A DNA stretch of 64,000 bases from CAVQCX01 sp963775335 (GCA_963775335.1 CAVZIJ010000002.1:806001-870000); one strand, 5' to 3'. Positions 1 through 8,348 are shown, counted from the stretch's first letter. Numbers and translations: made by a program. Notes: generated from the letters alone by a model not told the origin.

Positions 1-216
1 TCATGTCGCCATCATGATAGCGCAGGACTCTCCAGGTAACGCATGACACGGGTGAGGGTCGTCGGTCGGGTTGCGCGGCGACCCGACGCCGCAGATGGCC
101 GATGACCCCGCGTGGCCAGATCTGACTGCAAGCGGCATCCCGGCCCGGCGAGTCCGTGGAGCCGGCATTCCCGCCGCGATACAATGGCTTCCGCTTCCGA
201 AACCCGAGTCCCCGCC
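1..216. other. Leader region upstream of ispH, no gene seen
   Basis: I see no convincing coding sequence here. The long minus-strand frames crossing it are antisense to ispH. A TACAAT hexamer near 181-186 could be a -10 box for ispH, but no good -35 precedes it. The fkpB and lspA genes that often precede ispH in gammaproteobacteria, if present, lie outside the window. Confidence 0.4.
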
Positions 217-1161
217 ATGAAGATCATCCTCGCCAATCCCCGGGGCTTCTGCGCCGGCGTGGACCGCGCCATCGACATCGTCGGGCGCGTGCTCGAGCTC
301 TTCGGGGCCCCGATCTACGTCCGTCATGAGGTGGTGCACAACCGCTTCGTGGTGGAGAGCCTGCGCGCGCGCGGCGCGGTGTTCGTCGACGAGCTCGACC
401 AGGTCCCCGACGGGGCGACGGTGATCTTCAGCGCCCATGGGGTGTCCCAGGGGGTGCGCGAGCAGGCCGAGCGGCGCGGCCTGCAGGTATTCGACGCCAC
501 CTGTCCCCTGGTCACCAAGGTCCACCTGGAGGTGGCGCGGCACTGCCGCGACGGGCGCGAGGTGGTGCTGATCGGCCACCGGGGCCACCCCGAGGTCGAG
601 GGCACCATGGGCCAGTACCGTTGCGACGGCCGGGTCGGCTCGGTGCATCTGGTGGAGACCGCGGACGACGTCGGCCGGCTGGAGATCCGCCATCCGGAGA
701 CCCTGGCCTTCGTCACCCAGACCACGCTGTCGATCGACGACACCGAGCGCGTGATCGAGGCCCTGCGCGCGCGGTTCCCGCAGATCTCCGGTCCGAAGAA
801 GAACGACATCTGCTATGCGACCCAGAACCGCCAGGACGCGGTGAAAGCACTGGCGCGGCGCTGCCCGGTGGTGCTGGTGGTCGGCTCACCCAACAGCTCC
901 AATTCCAACCGCTTGCGCGAGATCGCCAAGCAGGTCGGCGCGGCCGCCTACCTGATCGACGGTCCCCAGGACCTCGAGCAGGAATGGTTCGCAGGGGTCT
1001 CCGACGTCGGCCTCACGGCCGGGGCCTCGGCCCCGGAGATCCTGGTCTCGGAGGTCGTGGCCCGCTTGAGCGCCTGGGGCGCCGAGGGGGTCGAAGAGGC
1101 CCAAGGGCGCCAGGAGGAGGTGGTATTCGCCCTTCCCAAGGCGTTGCTGAGGGGTGCTTGA
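217..1161 (+). CDS. ispH: 4-hydroxy-3-methylbut-2-enyl diphosphate reductase IspH
   Basis: IspH (LytB) catalyses the last step of the MEP isoprenoid pathway, reducing HMBPP to IPP and DMAPP with a [4Fe-4S] cluster in the cytoplasm. The 314-residue product has the family's usual length. The three cluster cysteines are Cys12 (GFCAGV), Cys96 (DATCPLVTK) and Cys199 (DICYATQNRQ). His41, His124 and the catalytic Glu126 (GHPEVEGT) are present. The frame is open upstream to 112, but homologues begin at MKIILANPRGFC, so I choose ATG 217. The gene sits next to minor-pilin genes and a thiO gene, as in Pseudomonas. It appears monocistronic here, with a 460-bp non-coding stretch after it. Confidence 0.97.
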   Translation: MKIILANPRGFCAGVDRAIDIVGRVLELFGAPIYVRHEVVHNRFVVESLRARGAVFVDELDQVPDGATVIFSAHGVSQGVREQAERRGLQVFDATCPLVTKVHLEVARHCRDGREVVLIGHRGHPEVEGTMGQYRCDGRVGSVHLVETADDVGRLEIRHPETLAFVTQTTLSIDDTERVIEALRARFPQISGPKKNDICYATQNRQDAVKALARRCPVVLVVGSPNSSNSNRLREIAKQVGAAAYLIDGPQDLEQEWFAGVSDVGLTAGASAPEILVSEVVARLSAWGAEGVEEAQGRQEEVVFALPKALLRGA

Positions 1162-1624
1162 CCGCAGGCCCGAGCCCCGTTTCTCACCGACCTCTTACCG
1201 CGGCGCACGTCTGCGGCGTTGCGCTCGGCCCGGCTTGTGGACAATCACCTTCACCTTCATACAAGCCGCCTCCGATATTCGAGCCCCTGCTCCTACCAAC
1301 GGTGACCAGGCGCCGCACATCTGCCAGGTTACGCCGCTTCTCAAGCGCGAGCACCCCAGCCAAGCCATTCCCGGACAGCACCTTCGCCAGCCCGCATTTC
1401 TCACAAGCCTCCTGCCGCGGCGCCCGATCTGCCCTCGTCGGCTGCGTCGGGCGCGGCCCGTGGGCGGGCCTTGGCATCAACTTGTTCGGCGGGATGCGCT
1501 TCGCTTTCCCACCCTACGAGGGTTTCGAGTACGCCTGCGCGCCCGCCCAGTCGCGCGCCTTGCATCCACGTGCATCTGGGACGCCTCTCAACGAATGCAG
1601 GTGAGAAATGTTGGCGGGCCGGGA
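1162..1624. other. Intergenic region between convergent ispH and fimT, with repeat fragments
   Basis: This 463-bp stretch holds no supportable gene; the open frames here lack codon structure. It contains three copies of a short motif, T-T-T-C-T-C-A-C preceded by A or G: direct at 1179-1187 and 1396-1404, inverted at 1601-1609. The first two copies are followed by similar text (cctc, then ccgcggcgc). The 1396-1609 segment is bounded by 9-bp inverted ATTTCTCAC ends and could be the relic of a small mobile element. No rho-independent terminator with a T-run is evident. Confidence 0.45.
1396..1609. repeat. MITE-like segment bounded by ATTTCTCAC inverted ends
   Basis: ATTTCTCAC at 1396-1404 is inverted as GTGAGAAAT at 1601-1609, bracketing 214 bp with no open frame of interest. 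A further direct copy (GTTTCTCAC) lies at 1179-1187, and another follows the RND gene at 62033-62041. The inverted match does not extend beyond 9 bp and I see no clear target duplication, so a decayed element or a dispersed short repeat family are both possible. Confidence 0.3.
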
Positions 1625-2284
1625 TCAGGGACACCCCTCCAGTCCGTAGGTCTCCGAATTCGACGTGCAGACCCGGACCCGCCCCAGGCGGCTCACCACC
1701 ACGCGGGCCTCGACACCCTCCCCGGAGACGAGGCGGATGGTGCCGTTGCCGGCGGTACCGTCCATCGGATCGAAGGTGATGCGCGACACGCCCCCGGGAA
1801 AGAACCTGGGGAGGGCTTGCATCAGCACCCCGGCGCCTATGTCCTGCGACGTCCGGACCTGCCTGACCCCGTCGATCGCACAGTCGCCGGCCAGGCAGTC
1901 GCAGCCGGTCTTGCCCTCCGCCAGCCCATAGCACCACTGGGTATCCGAGACCCGCCCGAAGCTCAGCGTGACGGGCCGGTTGCGCTTAATCGCCTCGCTG
2001 CGCGCCAGCCACAGATCCGCGTGAAGCGCCCGAGCGGCGCCTCTCAGGGTGCTCTTGTCGGCCAACGCGCTGAAGCCCGGGACACCGACGGCGAGCAGCA
2101 CCGTGAGCACCGCCAGCGCCAGCACCAATTCCAACAGGGTGAAGCCCCGGGAGGGCCAAGCGCAACAGCGCCCCCATCCAGACCAGCCCTCGACCGGGGG
2201 GAGGCCAGGGACTGAGGGACTCAGGGGATAGAAGCCCCGGGCAGGGCTTTCGGGTTGTGCAGCGCGCGTCCGTGTCGAGGGCAT
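1625..2284 (-). CDS. FimT/GspH-type minor pseudopilin, unusually long leader
   Basis: A minor pilin of the GspH/FimT type, expected to be cleaved by PilD and to sit at the type IV pilus priming complex. The class III signal is clear: SRG/FTLLELVLALAVLTV, with Gly at -1, Phe at +1 and Glu at +5. The C-terminus has a GspH-like beta domain with four cysteines (CYGLAEGKTGC, CLAGDC). Two ATGs lie close together. The AAGGAGG at 2293-2299 is only 2 nt from ATG 2290 but 8 nt from ATG 2284, which decides for 2284. The leader is then 47 residues, much longer than typical for type IVa pilins. It is the last gene of the leftward pilW-pilX-pilV-fimT group. Confidence 0.85.
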   Translation of the reverse strand: MPSTRTRAAQPESPARGFYPLSPSVPGLPPVEGWSGWGRCCAWPSRGFTLLELVLALAVLTVLLAVGVPGFSALADKSTLRGAARALHADLWLARSEAIKRNRPVTLSFGRVSDTQWCYGLAEGKTGCDCLAGDCAIDGVRQVRTSQDIGAGVLMQALPRFFPGGVSRITFDPMDGTAGNGTIRLVSGEGVEARVVVSRLGRVRVCTSNSETYGLEGCP

Positions 2285-2471
2285 ATCCATTGCCTCCTTG
2301 GTGATCCAGGGCCCGTCCCGGACTCTGGCTGATGCTCAAACAGCTTGGGCGGGCCTGTCAAGGGCTGGGAGCCCGAGGCTCGACGGTGCCGCTCGCCCGG
2401 GGGTCACCGCCGGACCAGTACTTCAGGGGCGGGCCCGACAAGGCGGAAACGACGCCCGTCGGCCCCACCGC

Positions 2472-4841
2472 TCAGGGGCCGATATAGCCATAGGTGAACT
2501 TGAAGAAAGTCCCGTCTTGCTGCGCCGTGGTGAAGCCGCTGGTACCGTCGGCGGTCAGTGGTAGCGACGGCGACACGGAATAATTGCTACTCGGTGCGCT
2601 GGCAACAACGCCCACGCCGATAGTGAGCGACGTCGCGGTCGAGGGCACGTAGCAGTTGAATTTGCCTATGCCGTTGGCCCAACTGCCGACCGAGCAAGTG
2701 GGCTGCGTGACCACGTTGTCCAGGCTGGTGACGATGAACTGCGTGGAGTCGAGTGCATTAGCATTGTGGCCGTGTATGGTGACCGTACCGTCCGTGATGA
2801 CCTTTACGACGAAGGTACGCGAGCCGATTGAGGGTGTAACCGTGACCGGCAGGGAGCTCGGCGCCACGCTGTAGCTGGGGTACACGGCTTTACCGAAGTA
2901 AGTGCTGCCGTCGGTGATGCCGTCGGTAATGCCGGTGTTGGCGTTCTGGATGTCGGACCACGCCAGGGCGCTGGTGGGAGCCGACACGGTCGCACCCGCC
3001 TGGACGATGCTGCGGAAGTAGGAGCCGTAGTAGTTGTTGTTCGGGTCCTGGATCAGGTCGATGTCCTGGTTTTGCACCGTCACCGTGCGGGGCTGGACAG
3101 CGTATCCAACCGGCGCGTAATAGCTGACGGGGGTCGCGCAGTTCTTGCGCGGGGAGCTACCCGTGAGGTTGCAGCGCGGATACCACTCCGACAGCAAGGC
3201 GGTGTTGACCTCGTGGAAGGGCACGTACTGCAGCCTGTCGTCCTGGCCGCTGGGGAAGTTGTTGGGGTCCTGCAGGAAGTCGATCTCATCCGGCGTCATG
3301 TCGTCCACGAAGACCGTGCGCGACTGGGCCTGGGTGACCTGCGCCGGCGTCAGGCTGATCCGGGTATTGGCCATCTGGGCCACACCGGTGTAGAGCGGAT
3401 TGGTCGGGTTGAGAACGGTCCCGCTGGCGTCACTGCTATGGCCGATCACATTCTGGACGATCGACTTGACCCGGGCGATGTAGGGGCTCTGCAGGGTCCC
3501 GGTGCTACCCAGGTCAGAGTCCTGGACGGTGGTGAACCCGGCCACGTGCCAGTCCGGAAACACCCGCCAGAACCCGTCCACCCGCTTGAACCGGCAGCTG
3601 TCCTCGTAGGCGTCGTTGGGATGGAGCGCCTCGCTCCAGGTCCCGCCGGAGTAGTGGTAGTGCTTCATGTAATAGGCCGTACCGCCGTCCACACTGACGG
3701 ACCGGTATTCATTCGGGTCCCTGTGGGCGTCGTAGCAATTCAGCGCGCGCGTCGGATCGCTCGGGTCGCAGCTGTCGGCGAGCGCGACGTTGTCACCGTC
3801 CGGGTCGAAATGGGTCGCACAGCAGGTCTGGCAAAGAGCGTACTCGGCACAGGCGTCTGCGTTGTTGGCGCTGCAGTTACCCTGAGGTAGAGCAACAGTG
3901 GTCTCGCCATAGCTCTTGAGGAGCTGCTTGCCCACCCGATCCTGGAGCGCCGAGCCGTTCCACAGTGCCCGGGAGACCGCGTAATGGAGGGGGGCATTGT
4001 GGTTCGGCGAGCCGACGTTGCCGTCCAGCTTGCAGGTGCAGTTGAGCGTGATGAAGTCCTCCTGGACCAGGTTGGCGTACGTGTTGTTGCCGAGGTTGTT
4101 GTAGGTTATGGTGCTGAAGGTGACCCCGACCACCAGCCCGTTCTGGACGATATCGGGTAGGGGCTTGCTGGTTTGGCGCTGCTTGCCGCCGCCCACGTCC
4201 ACCGGGATCGAGACGACCTCCGGAGCGCCCTGGGGGGTGTAATGGACCACCGGCGAGGTGCGGTCCGGCTGGGGTGAGCCGCTGCGGGCCAACATGGAAG
4301 GCGCCACCGAGTTGATCTGCCCAGGGATGCTCACCGACTGGCTGACCCCCGAGGGGTCGAGCCAGCTGGCGGTGACGGTGACCTGCTTGAAGTCCGAGTA
4401 AGTCGGAATCGTACCCCAGCTGCTATTCCAGGCGCTGGCAAGCACAGGAGCTCCGCCGTTCGGTGGGTAGTAGTAGTCGGTCTCGGTCCAAGCGAGCGTA
4501 TAGCCCACGTTGGAGTCCGCGATGCTTACCGCGCCCGAGGGTATGCGTAGGGTTGAGCTGCCTGAAAGCTTGGTCCCACCGGCATTGTCCTGGATATCTG
4601 CATAGCCGAAGGTGGTGGTCGACCCGCTCGCAGGGTCCTGATAGGAGAATTGGCGCAGGTCCTCGATCTTCTGCTGGGCCAGCGCGGAGGCGAAGGTGCG
4701 CGCCTTGGCGTCGCTGCTGGCGACCATCAGGCCTCCGAGGAAGCGGGCCAGGGCGACCAGGGCGACCGAGAAGATCACCACCGCGATCAGCACCTCGATC
4801 ACGCTGAAGCCGCGCTCGGGTGCCCTATGGGGATGCTTCAT
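2472..4841 (-). CDS. pilV: PilV-type minor pilin with giant C-terminal domain
   Basis: The N-terminus is a canonical PilV prepilin: an 11-residue leader ending in ERG, then FSVIEVLIAVVIFSV with Glu at +5. Usual PilV proteins are about 150-200 residues; this one is 789. After roughly residue 200 comes a large extracellular region rich in Ser/Thr/Asn/Gly and Tyr with many cysteines, including a cluster near residues 320-370. At about residues 345-358 the sequence FDPDGDNVALADSCD resembles a thrombospondin type-3 calcium-binding repeat. The ATG at 4841 follows GAGGTGACCACC, so the upstream in-frame extension is rejected. It lies 16 bp after pilX. I infer a pilus-tip adhesin-like role; no pilY1 is present in this cluster. 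Confidence 0.85.
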   Translation of the reverse strand: MKHPHRAPERGFSVIEVLIAVVIFSVALVALARFLGGLMVASSDAKARTFASALAQQKIEDLRQFSYQDPASGSTTTFGYADIQDNAGGTKLSGSSTLRIPSGAVSIADSNVGYTLAWTETDYYYPPNGGAPVLASAWNSSWGTIPTYSDFKQVTVTASWLDPSGVSQSVSIPGQINSVAPSMLARSGSPQPDRTSPVVHYTPQGAPEVVSIPVDVGGGKQRQTSKPLPDIVQNGLVVGVTFSTITYNNLGNNTYANLVQEDFITLNCTCKLDGNVGSPNHNAPLHYAVSRALWNGSALQDRVGKQLLKSYGETTVALPQGNCSANNADACAEYALCQTCCATHFDPDGDNVALADSCDPSDPTRALNCYDAHRDPNEYRSVSVDGGTAYYMKHYHYSGGTWSEALHPNDAYEDSCRFKRVDGFWRVFPDWHVAGFTTVQDSDLGSTGTLQSPYIARVKSIVQNVIGHSSDASGTVLNPTNPLYTGVAQMANTRISLTPAQVTQAQSRTVFVDDMTPDEIDFLQDPNNFPSGQDDRLQYVPFHEVNTALLSEWYPRCNLTGSSPRKNCATPVSYYAPVGYAVQPRTVTVQNQDIDLIQDPNNNYYGSYFRSIVQAGATVSAPTSALAWSDIQNANTGITDGITDGSTYFGKAVYPSYSVAPSSLPVTVTPSIGSRTFVVKVITDGTVTIHGHNANALDSTQFIVTSLDNVVTQPTCSVGSWANGIGKFNCYVPSTATSLTIGVGVVASAPSSNYSVSPSLPLTADGTSGFTTAQQDGTFFKFTYGYIGP

Positions 4842-4857
4842 GGTGGTCACCTCGAAA

Positions 4858-6408
4858 TCACATGTCACGCCAGGTGCCTGGAATCCGCGCCACCCTGGCA
4901 CCGCCGGCGCTCTGAGAGAGATTCATCAGCACCTTCTTCTCGTAGCGCAAGACCAGCGTCCCGTTGGTCAGATTGACCCCCTCCGCCAGGATCGCGCCGT
5001 AGACCTCGGCTGTCCCGTTGATGTCTATGGTCGCCCCGGCGCCGTCGTTATTGGCGTCGAAGGCGAACAGGAGCCCGAAGACCGTCGTATTCGAGTTGAG
5101 GCGCATCTCTCGGTCCTCCGCCACGACGATCACCGGGTTGGCGATCGAGCCGACAGTGGCCCCCGTCGCAACACGGCAGGTGCCTGTGACCCAGATGATC
5201 CCGGTCGAGCTCGGGCCCAAGCCGGTGCAATCCGGGACCACCTGGGCCTTGTTCTTGATGAGCGTGTACTGCGTCCGGGAATAGCCGAACACATAGGCGA
5301 ACAGGTCGGGGGGGAACGGGGTTGCGTTGCCCAGGATGTCCCCCCCATTCTGGGTCGCCCCCGTCGCTCCACCAACCGTGTGGTTGTCTTTGTAGCTGAG
5401 TTGACCGGTCGCGTTCGCATGAGAGCAGCTGCAGCTGCCGCCCCCGGACGCCGGACAGGTGTAGACGCCGCTGTTCGGGTCCAGGGTAGGCGTGCCGGAC
5501 TCGAGGAACTCGCCGAGCTGGCAGGTCACGGCATTAGAACCGATCGTCACGGACTGGTTGGACCAGGCCGAGAGCGGCACGCCCGGCCCGCCCCCGTTGG
5601 GGTTAGTGACCAGCTCGATGTTCCCGCCCAGGTTGATGCTGCTCGAGGCGACCAGAGGGGCATCCGGCGGGCTCGCCACCTGCGGGGTCAGGTCGATGCC
5701 CTGCTGCACCGTCGCCTCCCCGCTCTGGTCGGCCGAGTAGCCCGTGGAGACGACGAGGAAGGCCGATCCCAAGCCGACCTTGGGGGCCACGCCATCGCAG
5801 ACATTGTTCTCGTCGGTGTCCGCGCAGAGCGCGGCGAGATAGACCTCGGCGGGCGCATCCCCGTTGGCCGGGGAGGTGAACATACTCTTCGGCTTGGAAA
5901 CGGGGCCGGCCGCGTTGGTGCCCGGGAGCATGGCGGGGGCCGTCCCCCCTGCTGAGGTGTAGACGACATAGTCCGCGACGCTTGAGCCCAGCCAATGATT
6001 GGCAGGGGGAGAGAAAGAGATGCCGGAAGGATGGGCAGGCGGCAGCGCCCCTTGGGTCTGGAGATCCTTGATCGTACTGCAGGGCAAGGTGGTCGGCAGC
6101 GAGCCGCCGCAGCCCAGCCAATGGACGTTGCCGGTGTGGACCCAGCCTCCGACATCGCTCGAAGCGACGTAGGTGCGGTTCGCGTCCAGGTAGGTCATGG
6201 CCCGCTCGACCCCGGCCTCGGCGGCCTCCAGGGCCTCGCGGGTGCGGATCTCGTTGGCCGTGATGCGCTGCCGCGTCAGCCCGGTCTGGGCGGCGTAGAA
6301 CACCACGAGGGTGAGCGCCGTGAGGATGACGAGGGCAAAGATCAGGGTCCCGAAGCCGGCCTGGCGGGCCGGCCCGGTCTGCTGCTTGCGATATGCTTTG
6401 GCACCCAT
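4858..6408 (-). CDS. pilX: PilX-type minor pilus protein, enlarged
   Basis: PilX-like component of the type IV pilus initiation complex. The N-terminal membrane helix (QAGFGTLIFALVILTALTLVV) follows a Gly at the prepilin site but lacks Glu at +5, as is usual for PilX. A PilX_N-like helix (EALEAAEAGVERAM) follows. At 516 residues it is about three times the usual length. The C-terminal part (about 420-480) has short beta-rich repeats with valine and asparagine ladders. The SD GAGGTGACGACC immediately precedes the ATG at 6408; a GTG inside that SD is not the start. It lies 18 bp after pilW and 16 bp before pilV, so one transcript is likely. Confidence 0.82.
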   Translation of the reverse strand: MGAKAYRKQQTGPARQAGFGTLIFALVILTALTLVVFYAAQTGLTRQRITANEIRTREALEAAEAGVERAMTYLDANRTYVASSDVGGWVHTGNVHWLGCGGSLPTTLPCSTIKDLQTQGALPPAHPSGISFSPPANHWLGSSVADYVVYTSAGGTAPAMLPGTNAAGPVSKPKSMFTSPANGDAPAEVYLAALCADTDENNVCDGVAPKVGLGSAFLVVSTGYSADQSGEATVQQGIDLTPQVASPPDAPLVASSSINLGGNIELVTNPNGGGPGVPLSAWSNQSVTIGSNAVTCQLGEFLESGTPTLDPNSGVYTCPASGGGSCSCSHANATGQLSYKDNHTVGGATGATQNGGDILGNATPFPPDLFAYVFGYSRTQYTLIKNKAQVVPDCTGLGPSSTGIIWVTGTCRVATGATVGSIANPVIVVAEDREMRLNSNTTVFGLLFAFDANNDGAGATIDINGTAEVYGAILAEGVNLTNGTLVLRYEKKVLMNLSQSAGGARVARIPGTWRDM

Positions 6409-6426
6409 GGTCGTCACCTCGGGACC

Positions 6427-7167
6427 TCAGAGCTGGGTCAAGTGATCGTTGCGGACTCTGACGGTCTCTTCGAGGGTACGGCTCACCGTGGCCCCTCCAC
6501 GCAACGTCGCCTGTCCGGTCAGGCTGATGTGCACGTCCCGGGTGTTGACTTGCACGGTGCGATCGGTCAGCTTCACTTCGACCACGGACGGAACCACGGT
6601 GAAGATCAGTGCCTGGATGTTCGCGTAGGTGGTCCACGTCAGATCCTCCCAGTCCGAATCGCTGCACGACTTCCCGCCCTTCCGCTTTTCAACAGCGCCG
6701 TCCTTGAGCCGCCAGCCGAATTCCTCATCAGGGGAATCCACCTCTGCGTTCCCATTCTCGTCATAGGTGTAGAGCAGGCAACCCGGATTGGCGCCCAAGT
6801 CGGAGTGGTCCTCATCGATACTAAACCCGCTGTCGAAGGTCGCCGTACCGCTGGTCTTGGGTGAGACCGCGTAGGCCAGGCCACCGGCGTCGTAGCCGGC
6901 TCGGCGGATGTCGCGGGCCATCAGGTTGAGCGCCGCCGAGAGCTCTACCTCGAGCTCGGTGAGGGTGTTGGTGTCGTTTTGGGCGGAGACAGTCCCGACA
7001 TAGACGTACAGCACGGCGGCGCCGACAGCCAACCCCAGCACCAGGCTGATCAGGAGCTCGACCAGGGTGAGACCCTGCTGGCGCTGCGTCGAGGGCGCGG
7101 CACCCGCACCGCCCCACCCTATCTTGCCGAGAGGCAGACCCGCCGTCGGCACGAACCTCGACCCCAT
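6427..7167 (-). CDS. pilW: PilW-type minor pilin
   Basis: Type IV pilus minor pilin of the PilW family, 246 residues. The prepilin motif RQQG/LTLVELLISLVLGLAV has Glu at +5 and is followed by the typical PilW stretch LNLMARDIRRAGYDAGG. The ATG at 7167 is preceded by AAGGAGTGTCAGCG, a good Shine-Dalgarno site; the frame remains open upstream only through degenerate sequence. The leader is about 33 residues, again on the long side. It is the first intact gene of the leftward minor-pilin operon and is preceded by about 400 bp of decayed coding-like sequence and a MITE. Confidence 0.85.
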   Translation of the reverse strand: MGSRFVPTAGLPLGKIGWGGAGAAPSTQRQQGLTLVELLISLVLGLAVGAAVLYVYVGTVSAQNDTNTLTELEVELSAALNLMARDIRRAGYDAGGLAYAVSPKTSGTATFDSGFSIDEDHSDLGANPGCLLYTYDENGNAEVDSPDEEFGWRLKDGAVEKRKGGKSCSDSDWEDLTWTTYANIQALIFTVVPSVVEVKLTDRTVQVNTRDVHISLTGQATLRGGATVSRTLEETVRVRNDHLTQL

Positions 7168-7573
7168 CGCTGACACTCCTTGTAACCGATATTGCGGGCC
7201 GTGTTGGCGCTGTCCAAGCAGATCAGGGCCTAGCCGAGCAGGCTGAGCTCCACGTCGATCTGGATGCCGTAGCCGGAGATGAGTCGCGCGGTCCCGCTGT
7301 ACTCCGTTCCATTCGGGGCTTGACTTCCGTGTACCCGCTATACGTGATGCTCCCGGGACGCTCAGCAAAGGTGCGCAGCGCGCCTCCTGTTGCCGATGCG
7401 AGGCGCCGCGCTACAGCCCTCCCTGGTCGGCCAGGGACTTGACATCCGGCATCCCAAGTACAAGCCGAATCCAGCGCCCGGGCAAGGGCTGCAACAATCG
7501 CCCCAGCGTGAGCCCAGTCTGTCGCCCGGCAGCTCACACCGCTGGCGCTTGTACAGCAGCGCCATCTCGTATA
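7168..7573 (-). pseudogene. Decayed coding sequence upstream of pilW
   Basis: Between pilW and the MITE the minus strand shows fragments of protein-like sequence in different frames. One frame gives SITYSGYTEVK and then, after a frame change near 7310-7320, continues as GTEYSGTARLISGYGIQIDVELSLLG with a stop at 7230. Another short frame ends in GMPDVKSLADQGGL. None has an intact start, so I read this as the remnant of a gene that once headed the pilin operon. I do not recognise its family. It could alternatively be chance open sequence. Confidence 0.35.
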
Positions 7574-7581
7574 GTTTAGAG
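7574..7581. repeat. Left target-site duplication of the MITE
   Basis: GTTTAGAG at 7574-7581 directly abuts the left inverted repeat. The identical 8-mer abuts the right inverted repeat at 7823-7830. An 8-bp duplication is what IS1595-family transposases generate. Confidence 0.8.
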
Positions 7582-7822
7582 CATGCCTATCCGGTTAGCA
7601 CGGGCTCATCTGGTCCCAGTCTGGCCTGGAGACGCCACGGGTCACCGACCTGACCACAGGATGGGCATTCGAATCCTTCTGGCCACCGGATACGCTCCAG
7701 ATGGCGAGCGCAGGCTGCCTCATCAGGGAAGAGATGCTGAAACTCCAACAGACTCCGCGGGTAATCGGACATGCGCCGGAGCATACCCCAAAGTGTCAAC
7801 CTGTTCTAACCGGGTAGGCATG
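7582..7822 (-). mobile_element. IS1595-type MITE / internally deleted IS, 241 bp
   Basis: The ends are inverted: CATGCCTATCCGGTTAG at 7582-7598 against the reverse complement of 7806-7822, with one mismatch in 17 and weaker similarity a few bases further in. Perfect 8-bp direct repeats GTTTAGAG flank both ends (7574-7581 and 7823-7830). The interior carries only the first 61 codons of an IS1595-like transposase on the minus strand. It is therefore a non-autonomous derivative that must have been mobilised in trans. It separates the leftward pilin operon from the rightward pilE-like gene. Confidence 0.85.
7587..7772 (-). pseudogene. N-terminal fragment of an IS1595-family transposase
   Basis: The 61-residue frame begins MSDYPRSLLEFQHLFPDE and contains RWPEGFECPSCG. 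This matches the IS1595 transposase N-terminus: a helical leader followed by the first half of a zinc ribbon (CPxCG). It lacks the second cysteine pair and the whole catalytic DDN/E domain. The stop codon lies inside the inverted repeat. It is non-functional as a transposase; whether the N-terminal peptide is made is unknown. Confidence 0.8.
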
Positions 7823-7830
7823 GTTTAGAG
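7823..7830. repeat. Right target-site duplication of the MITE
   Basis: GTTTAGAG at 7823-7830, identical to 7574-7581 on the other side of the element. Perfect preservation suggests a relatively recent insertion. Confidence 0.8.
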
Positions 7831-7928
7831 TTTAAGCGAGGCTGGCGCCGAGCACTATCCCTGGGCCGCACCGTCGTTCAGAATTTGGCGGTTTCATCGG
7901 ATCGAGGCCCCCAACGGAGCAAGAGCCA

Positions 7929-8348
7929 ATGATCGAGCGGCACGGGATGGGACTCACGCTCATCGAGCTCTTGGTCGTCATCGCGATCCTGAGCATCGTG
8001 GCGGCGATCGGCTACCCGCTGATGACCAAGTACGTCCAGAAGGCGCGCCGCGCCGAGGCCAAGTCCGCATTGCAGGACCTCGCGCTGCGCGAGACCCGTT
8101 GGCGGGTGAACAACACCACGTACACGTCGACCCTGAGCGATCTGACCGATCTGTCGCCCGCGACTACGCTGCCCACCACCTACTACACCTATTCGGTGGT
8201 GGCGGCCAGCACCACTGCATCGGCGTTCAAAGTCCAAGCGGACGGGAGCGGCACCTCCCAGGCGACGGACACGCAGAACGGCACGAGCTGCAAGATCCTC
8301 ACGGTGAATGCCAGCAGCGGCCACGGCTCGAGCGCCGCCTGCTGGTAG
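7929..8348 (+). CDS. pilE: PilE-type minor pilin
   Basis: A 139-residue type IV pilin with an 8-residue leader, MIERHGMG/LTLIELLVVIAILSIVAAIGYP, with Glu at +5. It is followed by the PilE-like VQKARRAEAKSALQDLALRE helix and a two-cysteine C-terminal loop (C126 region and C138). GGAG about 10 nt upstream supports the ATG. Its size and C-terminus fit a minor pilin (PilE) better than a major pilin. It is transcribed rightward, opposite to the other pilin genes, towards thiO; a MITE lies about 100 bp upstream. Confidence 0.85.
   Translation: MIERHGMGLTLIELLVVIAILSIVAAIGYPLMTKYVQKARRAEAKSALQDLALRETRWRVNNTTYTSTLSDLTDLSPATTLPTTYYTYSVVAASTTASAFKVQADGSGTSQATDTQNGTSCKILTVNASSGHGSSAACW

Noticed and set aside
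1..693. Open minus-strand frame of 230 codons
   Set aside because: Antisense to ispH, no family character; ispH on the plus strand explains the region.
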